Below, in pieces: positions 37,601 to 47,282 of a DNA stretch of 64,000 nucleotides. The notes beneath the pieces are model-generated. The model saw only the letters and a list, made by a program, of their open reading frames with translations, was not told the DNA's origin and did not search any database. Each line of letters opens with the position of its first letter. Position 1 is the stretch's first letter. The translations under genes and the position numbers were made by a program. The stretch lies in NCBI GenBank assembly GCA_004794785.1, contig SJOL01002009.1, positions 43,984 through 107,983 on the forward strand, written 5' to 3'. Origin of the DNA: Opisthorchis felineus (Eukaryota > Platyhelminthes > Trematoda > Opisthorchiida > Opisthorchiidae).

Positions 37601-38884
37601 CCTATTTCAGGCGACCACCTAATTTTACCGACAACCATAAGTGTCTTAGGTTTTAGCTCGCTGCAATAGAACACAAGGCGCAATAAAAACTGTCCTTACT
37701 GTCAGAACTAGTCTTGTGGCATATACAGACACAAGTAAGCAGCGTTTGACCTGGAGTTTGTGAGATTATTTCAATTAAATTATTAGACCAACTTGTGATT
37801 TTCAAGGCTGCGATTGAACGTAGACCGGACGCCGAAGCGTGCCTGGACATGGGTCATAGAAGTAAACAGCAACGTAAACTGATAATGAATCAAGAGTTAG
37901 CGTGGGTTCACAAGGCAATTTGATAGATGCCGTACTGATTGAACATGGACACACGGTTCGGATCGCATGAGAGGGAGTGAACAAAACCGCACAAATGTCA
38001 CTAGGTCTCAAATCATGCATACTGCTGGTGTTCCCTCTTGTTAGGTGAAGTCCCACCCCCAAATCGCCTAGCCGCATACAGGCCAATAAGCCTAATTGGC
38101 ACGTGACTGATCGAAACAACAAACGTGAATTCGGCCCAACCGAAGCACTGCGAAGATGCACTCTCCCGGATTTCCGTCGAATCTCCAAGATGTAAGACAA
38201 AACTGATCCGTTTTAGGTGCGTTCTTCCTAGAACGCGACGACCGTATAGCTATCAGATGACCCAGTTACCATCGCGTATGGCTACTATAGCCTCCGGAAG
38301 CGTGAGTGGAAAATCAGTAGTAAGATGGATATTAATATCGCTATCTCGTGCTACGACAGTAGAGCCGAGCAGATCTTTAACATTTTTAAATATATATACC
38401 CTTGGTGGGGTTTCCCTGAGAGAGATAGGTGGTTGGTAAAACCCGTATTGCACGTCCTCTTCATGTCATTGTGGTCGTACTCGGGTGTTTCTGATAACCA
38501 GAGAATTGTCTCGCTTCCCCTCCCCCTGAACAAGTTCGCTAAACACTAAATGAGCTGGCGTAACCTTGACTGGGAATTGCCACTGCAACTTAGTGAATCT
38601 TCGCAATACCCGCCGGCTTACAACCTTCCAAACACCGGCAATTTATCGGATCTTTGGCGTACATTTATTTCACGATTTAACGCGGACACGCACTCGTAAA
38701 GCATGTTATGAGCTATTTTGTTACCGTCTTTTTACCTTGCACCCCTCCAAACAGGCGATCGCGTGAAAATGCTGTCAACATGCGCCTTCGACGGGAGCAC
38801 TTTTTCACCGCACTACAGATATTTTTGCGAAACCGCGTTTGCTCCAACCCGTACCGAGTGGAACAGAACCTACCAGTGGATTAG
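22271..38884 (+). CDS. ATAD1: ATAD1/Msp1-type AAA+ ATPase (seven exons)
   Basis: Exons: 22271-22627, 24832-24948, 29633-29950, 31860-31968, 33874-34052, 36872-37059, 38755-38884. All junctions are GT-AG with agreeing phase, giving 465 residues; human ATAD1 has 361. Residues 120-148 form the membrane anchor. Walker A is GPPGCGKT at 239-246, the pore loop MWYGE around 271-275, Walker B IIFIDELD at 294-301, sensor 1 GATNRP at 341-346, the arginine finger region RR at 355-356, and GLSGSDL at about 402-408. The family (yeast Msp1) hexamerises on the mitochondrial outer membrane and peroxisomes and pulls out mistargeted tail-anchored proteins using ATP. All catalytic motifs are present, so the protein should be active. 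Exons 2-7 are secure by alignment with the family. Exon 1 rests on phase, donor and the match of its last residues, and would add a 119-residue N-terminal extension absent from human ATAD1. A polyadenylation signal follows at 39082. Confidence 0.9.
22628..24831. other. ATAD1 intron 1, no recognised feature
   Basis: A short CA-rich tract lies at about 23153-23166. Open frames at 23675-24112 and 24376-24759 (minus) match nothing I recognise. Confidence 0.35.
24832..24948 (+). CDS. ATAD1: ATAD1 exon 2: membrane anchor
   Basis: The acceptor tacctttcag and donor gtgagg enclose 39 codons. They form a hydrophobic anchor followed by the conserved INPTAKEKR linker, which corresponds to IDPTRKQK in human ATAD1. 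Phase 0 at both ends. Confidence 0.85.
24949..28907. other. ATAD1 intron 2, left part, no recognised feature
   Basis: Overlapping open frames on both strands around 26490-27020 are not convincingly coding. A short CA repeat lies near 25110. No mobile element recognised. Confidence 0.35.
28908..29232 (+). repeat. Dispersed repeat of unknown class, copy b
   Basis: Order of modules: the cactcattcgcaaactaag spacer, caactgaatgtgttgc, ggccgcctcg, then the core (ggttgctgaaaacctttcgacc ... ttctacttgaac). Last comes the start of a new spacer (cgctcatttgcaaactagg). Copy a has the same modules in the rotated order, so the unit is arranged head to tail. Confidence 0.6.
29226..29370 (-). repeat. Dispersed repeat of unknown class, copy c (inverted)
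   Basis: On the minus strand the core reads ggaacacactacgcatg, then ttgctgggaactcttcgacgg and cacgaccgggtttgtcc. It abuts copy b in opposite orientation about 260 bases upstream of ATAD1 exon 3. Confidence 0.6.
29633..29950 (+). CDS. ATAD1: ATAD1 exon 3: linker and Walker A
   Basis: The acceptor is cttgatttacag, the donor gtatgc. The 106 codons cover the conserved linker ([14 protein letters not shown]), the W-x-I-GGLD block and Walker A GPPGCGKT, ending FINLQ as in the family. Phase 0 at both ends. Confidence 0.95.
29951..30499. other. ATAD1 intron 3, left part
   Basis: Holds a short direct repeat (gttatatctgactgc) near 30050-30095 and otherwise nothing recognised. Confidence 0.3.
30500..30687 (-). 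mobile_element. tRNA-derived SINE copy 2
   Basis: Well conserved minus-strand copy in ATAD1 intron 3. The A box is TGGTTCAAGTGG near 30675, the B box GGTTCGAACCC near 30630, and the 3' end includes CAGTTGAACGATTTTTT near 30501-30517. No clear target-site duplication was seen; only a 5-base match flanks it. Confidence 0.85.
31105..31260 (+). other. Possible cassette exon inside ATAD1 intron 3
   Basis: A 156-base open stretch (52 codons) is preceded by aaataaatttttag and followed by gtaaga. It is phase 0/0, so it could be spliced between ATAD1 exons 3 and 4 without breaking the frame. The composition is protein-like ([32 protein letters not shown]). The family has no insertion here, because exon 3 ends FINLQ and exon 4 starts ISTL exactly as in human (FINLQPSTL). 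It is therefore optional, a separate nested exon, or chance. Confidence 0.35.
31860..31968 (+). CDS. ATAD1: ATAD1 exon 4: pore loop and Walker B
   Basis: The acceptor is ttgtatccag, the donor gtgagt; phase 0 to 1. It encodes [10 protein letters not shown] (pore loop 1) and SIIFIDEL of Walker B. The final base joins the next exon to complete the following Asp. Confidence 0.93.
31969..33873. other. ATAD1 intron 4, no recognised feature
   Basis: An open frame at 33066-33455 is longer than most but has no splice context or recognisable product. Confidence 0.35.
33874..34052 (+). CDS. ATAD1: ATAD1 exon 5: sensor 1 and arginine finger
   Basis: The acceptor is tttcctactag, the donor gtacgt; phase 1 to 0. 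It encodes [29 protein letters not shown] and AILRRLPYK, all diagnostic of ATAD1/Msp1. Confidence 0.95.
34053..36871. other. ATAD1 intron 5, no recognised feature
   Basis: Only a tiny tandem (gatctac, three copies, about 35398-35418) was seen. No mobile element or exon recognised. Confidence 0.35.
36872..37059 (+). CDS. ATAD1: ATAD1 exon 6: lid domain
   Basis: The acceptor is gtctacgatag, the donor gtaagt; phase 0 to 2. It encodes [13 protein letters not shown] and [17 protein letters not shown], the AAA+ lid. Confidence 0.93.
37060..38754. other. ATAD1 intron 6
   Basis: Contains two stretches with exon-like character that were not adopted: 37459-37582 ([16 protein letters not shown]) and a short ORF at 38550-38699 (49 codons from an ATG after an in-frame stop). 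Neither matches the AAA+ C terminus as well as the exon at 38755. Confidence 0.3.
38755..38884 (+). CDS. ATAD1: ATAD1 terminal exon
   Basis: A strong pyrimidine tract and acceptor (cccctccaaacag) precede it. The phase 2 start completes Glu, and 42 codons are followed by TAG at 38882-38884. [19 protein letters not shown] matches the position and helical pattern of the C-terminal helix of human ATAD1 (IRPVQQQDLHRAIEKM). The sequence is diverged, so the identification rests on phase, splice signal and pattern. Confidence 0.75.
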
Positions 38885-39081
38885 AAGACGAAATTTCATC
38901 CGTGATGCTTTAGTTCACTGAAACCAATATCACAGTGAAAGAAGTTCCTTGTACAGTTTATTTCGCTTGTTTCATTCCACTGCGCCTGTTCTTTATCTGA
39001 ACTACCGTGTTGCTCTCTCTCTCGAACGGTAGAAATTTTTCTTCCAGAACCAGGCGTTACGATGGGCGACAAGTCCTACGC

Positions 39082-39087
39082 AATAAA
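39082..39087 (+). terminator. Polyadenylation signal AATAAA of ATAD1
   Basis: AATAAA lies 198 bases after the predicted ATAD1 stop codon. Confidence 0.55.
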
Positions 39088-39383
39088 TGTAGTTGGTAAA
39101 ACTATCTTTTATTCGTGCACAACAGCCTAAACGCAAGTTTTAGGCAGACTAATATCTTCGGGATCGGTTGAGAGGCATTCATTGATTTGAAAAAATAACT
39201 CACGAAAGGCGTGCCGAATAGTGTGGCACCAGCCAGCTCACGGTGCCTAACGCAGAAAGACCTGACGTGAAACGAGCGAGCGAGTTCCGCAGTGCGGTAT
39301 TGTTTGATTGTGAGATACTCAGTTGTGCGTCCTTTCACTAAGGGTGGTTCCCATCAACTTGTTAACGGCTTATACGCGTAGTG

Positions 39384-39570
39384 GGGCGAGATGGCTGTGA
39401 TTAGAGCGCGAATTTACTGACTAGAAGGTCCGTGGTTCGAACCCGACCTGTCTTTCGACTTCCCTGTCTAGGTTTGGGCAACCTGGCAGTATTCCAGCCC
39501 TCGTGTTTCCTTCTGGTAGCATGGCAGCTAGGCACCGAAAGGGTGCTACAGCTGAACGATTTTTTATTAT
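39384..39570 (+). mobile_element. tRNA-derived SINE copy 3 with target-site duplication
   Basis: Plus-strand copy between the 3' ends of ATAD1 and the ENTREP-like gene. The A box is TGGCTGTGATTAG, the B box GGTTCGAACCC near 39435, and the 3' end AGCTGAACGATTTTTTATTAT. It is flanked by an exact 13-bp direct repeat, tatacgcgtagtg, at 39371-39383 and 39571-39583. The intact duplication suggests a fairly recent insertion. Confidence 0.92.
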
Positions 39571-39684
39571 TATACGCGTAGTGTGTTCCTCACAAAACCT
39601 TGCTACATCAACGGCAATTCGACAGGACGCGCCGTCTCCAAGCGAGCAACAGTGCACGAACAGGAAAAGATCAGTTCATGGAAC

Positions 39685-39690
39685 TTTATT
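39685..39690 (-). terminator. Polyadenylation signal for the ENTREP-like gene
   Basis: TTTATT on the plus strand is AATAAA on the minus strand, about 350 bases beyond the stop codon at 40040. The ATAD1 signal at 39082 faces it, so the two genes converge with the SINE between them. Confidence 0.5.
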
Positions 39691-40039
39691 GAACAATGAA
39701 AAAAATATAGATCAGTGGCAGTGAAATGTGAGAGGACAAAGAAATAAAACAAACTCTGGTAAATAACACGGACGCAGAATAGCTTTATACACCAACGCAG
39801 TGGTAAAATGCTACTGTGCCAATGGACTATTACAGCTGATAGTTTTTTTCCACTGGGACTTTTCCTGTGATCATTAGGAGTAATAACGAGGCAAATGCAC
39901 AAACTCAAGTGGCCGACGGCCTTCTGTTTTTATGATAAAACACACCACGTAACTCCCCATACCCTTGATAAAGTTCAATGAATGCCACGTGCAACCTGAT
40001 GGTCACGAATCAAAAATGAACGGAGGGAACTCTGAATAA

Positions 40040-42268
40040 TTAAGCAGAAGGATCTGATTGATGAGTGCAGTCCGGATAGATGGTTGAGTACGCGGGAGGA
40101 TTAGATGATCTACCGGGTTGATGAGATGTGCAGGCCCCAGGGTCCTCGACAATTAGCACAGGTTGTAGAAGCCTGTCCACAGCACACATGAGTGAGGAAG
40201 CGGCTCTACGGGGTTGCGACGTTCGTCTCTCTGTGTTTCGACGGCGAGAGTGGGACGATCTCTGGCGGCGAGATATTCGTCTTCGGAAAATACGAGACAG
40301 AACGCACGCCACGGAGCTTCTTGGGCGGGAAACATCAGGTGATGTTTGTTCGGCAGTTCTATCATGCAGTCGTGTATTTCGTTGCTCTGGGATTCTAGAA
40401 AATATAGACGTAGAAGGACGCTTCTGTAGTGAACTGTATGTGGGAGGGAATGGGGGGAAAATCATAGGCGGCTCATCACTGGTAGGCGATGGCATCACGT
40501 AAAGCATTGTACTTATGGAAGGGTACGGTGGTGCAGATAGGTGACTCGGGTGGGCTGTTTCGGGATTCAGTGACGTCAGCAGGAGTCTCGGTCGCTGGTT
40601 TTTCCTGGATCTCAGATTTGCTCGAACGAGTCTCGAAATCGAGCGGGTAGATTCTCGATACTGAGAACCCTCTGGTAGGGTAGTTGACGTCGGCGACTCC
40701 TGTTGACTTAAGAGGGTGGCCGCAGCACGGGCTGCTGTCCAAGCCATTGCACCTGTTCCAGCCTGTGTCAGGATAAGCGCAGATCTGTTAGACTCTGGGA
40801 GAAACGGAGAAACAGTATGGTGGAGACATGGATCCAGACGTGTGTAGTTGTCATTAGTGCGCACCAGATCTAACTCGTGTCTCCTGAGTGAGTCCGGCGC
40901 GACAGCGAGTAAGATATTTCCAGAGCCAATAAAATGGCGCACGTCACCAGATTGCAGCAAACTAACCGCCTGACTGGCCGTCGCGTTGTCAAAAGATACG
41001 ATATTCGTTCGGCTTGTGTAGTGATTTTGACCGGTAGTAAATCGTCTAGATCTGGAACAAACATATCGGCCGCACAGAACAGAGGTTGAGAGACTAACAG
41101 AGCAGTTAAGGATGCCCACCAGAAGTAACAACACATGTAAGATGACCTGGCAAGTGCGCAGATGTGAGTCAGAGAAATGTGTACGCAGCCCCGGATTTAT
41201 CGACTTCGTGTGTGATAGGCCCGTGCCTGTCCAGTTGACAGGAGTGGTCGAGATAAAATGATCTGGTTGTGAGTAAAGGTCTTTGAAGGGCTTTCCATCA
41301 TCATGGTATGCGAAAATAAGCCTGACTACCTGATGCACGCTCTTCGACCTTGCGCTGTTTTGCTCCAGAAACCCATCCTCGATGGTTCCCGCTACTGAAA
41401 CCCCAATGAGGAGACATGCAGCTAATGTGGTAATCACACACAAAACCAAAAGACCGACCAACGTACAGGTGATTGGACGCCTTGAGGCAATCAGACCTTG
41501 CGTACCGGTTATCAACATAAGGAAACCGGCCCACATGCCGGTTGCCATGCGATAGAGAAACACAGCTTTGGTTAGGGCGACACTGGAGAGAATAATGGAC
41601 GCGAATCCACATAACACCTGAATGATGCTTAGAACTAGAAGATTCTCGTTCGGTATCCTTCGCCGATACCACTGACTGAGACGACAATCAAACAAAACAG
41701 GTAGGAAAGAACAGCTGAATGAAGACAATATCGCACGTAGACCGGAGCAGTTGCTTAGATTACTGCTGTCACAGAAAACATGTCCGGCTTTGGAGGGTCT
41801 GCATGACTGACAACAGAAATAAAGACAGCATTGATCAGCCTCATTAGTGGAAGTGATATCTGCTTCACCGGAGCTATGAGCACGAGAATCAACAGGCTCC
41901 GATGTACACGTAGACGGGGGATGTACGTTATGCCTTTCGGCTCCAATCGGGATTGTGCCTGACCCAGCCACATTCGAGATATCCTCATGCACAATGAGCT
42001 CTTCCCTATTGGTGGTACTCCCATCCGGGGATGCATTAAAACACGACCTGAGAACATTGTTTTCGACAGAGGAGCGAAGTTGGGTTAACAAGTTCGTTGG
42101 AGTGGGCATACTTTCAACATCCAAAGGTATGTGCTTTTCGCTAAATGTCTCCAGTGGATGATGTAGATCAGCGTAGGAGTGTCGGTGACCAACGGAACTA
42201 TTAGGCACAGCGACTCTCATCGTATGCCGAGCGCCGCGGTCTTCAGCACAATGGAAGGTTGGACCCAT
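40040..42268 (-). CDS. ENTREP/FAM189-like four-TM protein with PPxY motifs
   Basis: Uninterrupted ORF of 742 codons. The start is the first ATG after an in-frame TAA three codons upstream; a second Met at residue 17 is possible. Residues 1-205 are polar, with a Cys cluster at 147-166. Four hydrophobic segments lie at about 208-235, 244-261, 265-297 and 372-398. The second reads GMWAGFLMLITG..GLIASRRP, closely patterned on the ENTREP/FAM189 (CD20-like) segment as I remember it. The tail, 400-742, is Ser/Arg-rich with PPTY at 608-611, PPAY at 724-727 and a basic block at about 659-688. In mammals ENTREP proteins sit in endosomal membranes and bind WW domains of HECT ligases such as ITCH through PPxY. 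That role is inferred here. The absence of introns in so long a frame is notable beside its exon-rich neighbours. Additional 5' exons cannot be excluded. Confidence 0.65.
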   Translation of the reverse strand: MGPTFHCAEDRGARHTMRVAVPNSSVGHRHSYADLHHPLETFSEKHIPLDVESMPTPTNLLTQLRSSVENNVLRSCFNASPDGSTTNREELIVHEDISNVAGSGTIPIGAERHNVHPPSTCTSEPVDSRAHSSGEADITSTNEADQCCLYFCCQSCRPSKAGHVFCDSSNLSNCSGLRAILSSFSCSFLPVLFDCRLSQWYRRRIPNENLLVLSIIQVLCGFASIILSSVALTKAVFLYRMATGMWAGFLMLITGTQGLIASRRPITCTLVGLLVLCVITTLAACLLIGVSVAGTIEDGFLEQNSARSKSVHQVVRLIFAYHDDGKPFKDLYSQPDHFISTTPVNWTGTGLSHTKSINPGLRTHFSDSHLRTCQVILHVLLLLVGILNCSVSLSTSVLCGRYVCSRSRRFTTGQNHYTSRTNIVSFDNATASQAVSLLQSGDVRHFIGSGNILLAVAPDSLRRHELDLVRTNDNYTRLDPCLHHTVSPFLPESNRSALILTQAGTGAMAWTAARAAATLLSQQESPTSTTLPEGSQYRESTRSISRLVRANLRSRKNQRPRLLLTSLNPETAHPSHLSAPPYPSISTMLYVMPSPTSDEPPMIFPPFPPTYSSLQKRPSTSIFSRIPEQRNTRLHDRTAEQTSPDVSRPRSSVACVLSRIFRRRISRRQRSSHSRRRNTERRTSQPRRAASSLMCAVDRLLQPVLIVEDPGACTSHQPGRSSNPPAYSTIYPDCTHQSDPSA

Positions 42269-42799
42269 TAAGAATTAGCATTAAGATGCCGCAGGATTCC
42301 CTTGTGTAATATTTCCAAAATATATCGCCACGCTGGCTCACACGGTTGTAGCAAAACGGAATTGACATTCTAGGATTCAGCTGAAAGGATAGAAGGAAAG
42401 TGGCTGAGGAAAAATGAACAGAATAAGTAAGGAACACCGAATTCGGACATAATCGGCCAAACCGATCATCTTTTAAGGCAAAACCTAACGACAATCTCAC
42501 AATGACTTGTGACCTGTATAATGAGGTGACCTATTGATAGTGCTTTTCAGGTTGGACGTATTTTTTGAAGGAGACATCAGTGCCCATCGCGTCAAACTAA
42601 AAAGTAGGTCACCACATAATGATAACTAACTGTCTGGTTGCCGCAATCAGTCATGATGTAGAATACATCGAAGAGTTGTTAATCATTCCGTCTCCGTTAG
42701 CAACTGTCAGTTCAGTATGTTGGCTGAGCTTAGAAATTCGTTTGCAAATGTTTTGTCAACATGTGAGGAGACATCATCAGCGTTCTACTTCTGCTGGCG

Positions 42800-44260
42800 T
42801 CTAGATAGCCCCTAAAGAGGACTTTATACCTGTCGTGTGACTGGCTGTTTGAGGGTAGGCTAGCACGTAGTTTGACTGGTCCATTTTGAAGTCGTGTTGC
42901 GTTCCGATCTAATTACGTTGAATCTGTTGATTCGTTGGGCACTTCCTATTTCAGTGGTTCTATTTCTTTCCTCCAGTTGGCCCGCTCCGTTGTTGTTCTT
43001 GCGTGTTATGTTCCAGTCTTCCTGTCATTTGATTTTTATTAGTTTTCTCTCTTTGACTTCACTGAACCTTTTGCCATTACTGTCGCATTGTGATCTGACT
43101 CCCAATCAGTTCACAAATTACTATTCTGTTTGATGCAGTTTCCATTTGTTATTCTAATAGGTCCTCTAATTTACTGATTCTTCTTCGGCTTGGAAGTGTA
43201 TTCCAGTGGCCATGATTTTATCCGATGTGTTTTGTATCCTAGTAACTTCCGTTGGGTTGTTCTCTGGCGTGTCGTACAATTCTGAGCATTAATGTTCCGA
43301 AGCTATGTGATCCTGAGGATTTGATAGATTGGATCGACTTCAACTTTCAACTGAGATTTCGTCCTGTTAGTGAAGCCAATCGATGCTGAAAACCCAGCTG
43401 TTTCATCCGTATTGGGAATCATCAGCGGTGCTTATCTCACGAAACTCAGAAGAAGAACAATTTGGCGAAGTCGTCACTCAAAGCGCGAGTTCGAAACTCT
43501 GAGTTTCGTGAGACGCCCTCTGCTAATGATTCCCAGCGGAGATGAGACAGCTGTACGGTGCTGCTCGGCTTTCCAGCATAGATAGGTTTCGCTAACAGGA
43601 CGAAAGCCTAATTGAAAATTACTAAATCTACTCACCCTACCATCGACCTGTCTGTCTGATGGTTGCCTTCTCAGTTGGACGTGAATTCATGGGGGCGTGG
43701 TACTCAAGTGCGGAAAAGCTATCATCAGACATATTGAGATCGACCCAGTCTACCAACCACTCAAGACTAAAGAACTCCGGAAGAGAACCAGATGAGACGA
43801 ACGACCCCCACGAGGACAAAAACACATCGATTAAAGTCAATACCACTGTAACACGCACTCAATAGGAAGACATCAAGAATGAGAAGATCTAACAAAATAA
43901 CCAGTGAAAACTGGGTCAACCAGAAAGGTATCTTATGAGCCGATCAGGAGCCGGAAAATCAAACCACGACGTAATAGCACTGACAAGCGGTTCAAACGAA
44001 TCAAAGAAAGAAAACTACTATAAGGCAAATGGCAGGGAAACTAGCAGGAACATAACATACATGAAAGGCACACCCGACCAGCTGGAGTGAAGAAACAGAA
44101 CTACGGAAGTGGAGGTGCTGAACGAACTAACCACACAAAAATGGGGTCAAAATGGAACACGATTTCAAACTGGACCAATCAAGTACGCACTAACCAATTT
44201 TCAAACAACCAGTCACGTAACAGATATTAACTACTCTTATAGGCGCCACTTTCCAAACAG
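42800..44260. repeat. Large diverged inverted repeat (foldback-like)
   Basis: The left arm, about 42810-43140, aligns with the reverse complement of about 43960-44250. Matching blocks include gtgactggctgtttgag / gtgactggttgtttgaa, ttgactggtccattttgaa / ttgattggtccagtttgaa and tgcgtgttatgttccagtc / tgtatgttatgttcctgct. The arms differ by many substitutions and the right arm is longer. The middle, about 43350-43610, is itself an imperfect inverted repeat listed separately. No coding frame of significance was seen. It may be a foldback element or two inverted copies of an LTR-like repeat. Confidence 0.65.
43350..43610. repeat. Nested imperfect inverted repeat
   Basis: The outer ends pair as tttcgtcctgttagtgaagcc with ggtttcgctaacaggacgaaa. 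The inner blocks pair as gggaatcatcagcgg...ctcacgaaactcag with ctgagtttcgtgag...gctaatgattccc. It is a MITE-sized structure in the centre of the larger inverted repeat. Confidence 0.7.
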
Positions 44261-46549
44261 TTGCCACAGGCCGTGCAACAAATAATGGAAAGGGTCAGTG
44301 ACACAAAACTGAAAGCCGACTTTAGAGACAGGAACAAATGACACTGCTCATGCTTGTGCAATACCGTTTATCGAGCGAGTGCAAACGCTGTCAGTATGGT
44401 GAGGATAAAAAATACAGTCTGTGCAAACTGAAAGTATCAGTCCGAGATATTCCACCGTCTTGAATCGCTGACCCTAACTTGTTCCCAAAGTCAATAAAAA
44501 CGTGTCACTCTCAAGGATAAGGTTGGAAAACTGGCCGCAACTTTCCAACTTTCCTAAGAGATTTCGCAGTAAAAGGAGTTAAGAACAAACGATACGAATA
44601 GCGGTCATGAGATGTAAATGGATGGAATAGATAACTGGAGTGAAACGCGTGGTGAATAAGAGACCAAGAGTTATCAGCCATCACGGAATGGGAATTCACA
44701 GGTCTCTACCTGGAGATCCGGATCGGACCAAAGCAGGGCGGGGACGAGATAGGCCAAAAAAGTCGGAATAAACAGATTACCATCTGCGAATCTACTACGT
44801 TCTAGGGATTCTGACCGGTGAGCTTGAAATAGTAAATCATGCGAGGCCACTACAGACTGAGCAGTCGATGAGCAGAAGACAGGCTATGCGAGGTCCCTTC
44901 GTCAAAATTAATATGTACGAAGCCATGGTAGCTCAATAGTTGACTCTTGTGTAAAGCATAAACAGGTATGTTAGGATGGGCGATCCGTTACCAAACTGAA
45001 GGTAGATAGCGATGTGAGACTCGCGCTACTCTAGAGGAAGCTATACTCTTCACGTACGGCATATACGGTAACCAATCCAACGGTATAGCAACTATGGCTT
45101 TGATCTCAATACGTTATTCTGTTACGTAGTCCATGTATCCCGCTGTTTATCGGTGCTTGAGCAACATAACCGCTCGAGTAAATGGTGCAGCTTGACCTTA
45201 GGGCCGTGATGTACTAATGGCAACTAGCGGATCATCCCATCGCTGATTCGAATCCACATAGGCGTCTTCGGAACCAAAAGTACAAATGAAAAGTGAAGGG
45301 AACAGCAGATCTAATGAAAAGGAGGCAGGGAGACGGATGTGCCGAAGGACGCTGAACATTGTGACAGTCGATAAGCCCCATTTATAGATTTCGGTGTGGC
45401 TGGTTATTCAGTGCCATGATAGTCTACAAACGGCTGCTGCACATAGATACAGGAGAAAAACAGGCACACACTAACTCTACGAAAAGGGCCCTTTCCGAAC
45501 GGAAAATATGCACGTATTCGGAAAGATTTTCATTTCAAACCTACAGAATTACGGTTTCAAAGGCAGGTCAAAGTCCTTCAAAAAGCCTTACTTATAGGGA
45601 ATTAGTGTAGAGGTATACCACGCACAGTGACAGCATTATTTGCACCAATAAGGCAAACTTGTGTACAACAAATGTTTGAAACCTTCGTCCAATTCGAGGC
45701 ATATGATTCGGTGCAGCAACGTAATTCGAAGGAAAGTTGATGTAGGTACTAACGTCGATTTTGATGGAATTTGGCTTTATTTTGTCTCACCCCCAAGTCT
45801 GTCCATAATGCCAGAGACCATGGTATCGCTATATACGACAACTATCACTGGTGCAAAAACATGGGCAGGAGCGCTGAAGGACGATCATAATTCATCTAAC
45901 GGTGGGAATAGGGAAGCAGAGGTAAAGATCCCTACGGAAAATCAGGTTCTATATTCTGAGCCTGGGATACAGCATTATATATATATAAATATATATCTGC
46001 ATGTTAGTAAATGTTCACATGATTCATTACATCAGTAAATATTACTTTTTAGATCGATTTCTGGAGAGCCATCAATAAGATAATGAGCTGCTGAGTGTTA
46101 GAATACTGTCCATGTTAAGCGCGAGATGTCCGCACAAACGAAAGAACCATTTAACCGTACCGGAATTCGACGACCAGCGACGTATACTGCTGATGAGATC
46201 TAATGAGGGTGAAACTTAAATACAGTACATCACATCTTTGGTGTGGACCCGCCAGAAGATTCACCAGGAGACGAATTTCAGTATAGAATAGCAGGCAGTA
46301 AATAAGATGCCGCTTTAAACCCAAAACACTTTGTTTTCCCGCAGTGTGAGATATCACCGTTTCTTGCCTTTCCTGAACGCGCCACGTGGTAATGCTAACA
46401 CTGAACAGTGCACCCTTCAATATGCTGCATTTGCACTTGAGTTGAAAGCCTTCAAAACACAAGAAATTAACAATAATAAACGATTAATAAGACCGATTCG
46501 TGTATCCGGACGTTTCAACCCTTGTTGACATGAGTACATTGAATGGTGG
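44261..46549. other. Intergenic, one tRNA-like segment
   Basis: No gene recognised. Around 45195-45260 a segment has an A-box-like tgtactaatgg and, about 30 bases on, a perfect B-box-like gattcgaatcc. It may be a remnant of a second tRNA-derived repeat, but only this single copy was seen. A short TA-rich microsatellite is at about 45977-45996. Confidence 0.3.
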
Positions 46550-46900
46550 GACATTTTTATGAAACACTTCGGGCGTTCGGACACCCCAGATCATGAAACA
46601 CTGGCATCTGATCCGTCTTGTGAAAATATCGGACTGGCAAACATTTAGCCCTGATCTCTATAAGATTTGGGCCCACAGAGTCTACTAGCAAAGCAAGTGT
46701 ACACGGTTGCGAACTTCTATGATTGAGTTGATGGATGCACTGAAACGGGAAGAGAGAAGCGTCAGTCAATATGTGATCCGCGTACCCATTAAAAGCATAC
46801 TTAAGTGATTGCTGAAGGCTTTGAGACAAGCGGTATGGAAAACAACATCAAAACCTATTTTGACGAAGCGATGCCATGGAGTATTCCTATTCTTTCTGCA
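46550..46900. repeat. Dispersed repeat with possible gag-like coding, copy 1
   Basis: The stretch around 46675-46830 resembles 52205-52350. Shared blocks are gcaagtgta/gcaagtgtg, gttgatggatgc and ccattaaaag/ccactaaaag. In one frame it reads LMDALKREERSVSQYVIR, which has the feel of a retroelement gag helix. The class is unproven. Confidence 0.4.
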
Positions 46901-47282
46901 ACTTCGTCCCGCCCATTTTTCACTCCTTCGTGTTCTTACACATGTTGGATGGAATGATACTCCTTTAAACTTTGGATGTGATTTCCCATGGGATCTGTCA
47001 CTTGGTAACCCAAGGCCATTCCAATTCATCCATTAGGATGGATGTATTGCGGGATGTATTTTACCTGTAGTATTCGAGGAAAAGCTCAGGTGACAGGTTA
47101 CTAAGGAATCAGAAGTTGGTAAAACAGTGAAGGTTAATGTAGTTTGCAAGATGATGTATACGATATATACTTAAGCAAGTTAAATTGGACACGTCTGTAT
47201 CACTAAAAGGGTGGTTCTAAAATTTGACTGATTGCATACCCAATTCTACTTGTGAGGCTATGGACGAGTGTAGTTGTTTTCC

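Noticed and set aside
38550..38699. 49-codon ORF with protein-like composition in ATAD1 intron 6
   Set aside because: It has an in-frame stop immediately before its ATG, no donor at the end, and no recognised homologue.
40128..40502. Plus-strand ORFs opposite the 742-codon ENTREP-like frame
   Set aside because: They are shadows of the longer minus-strand frame and have no domain signature.
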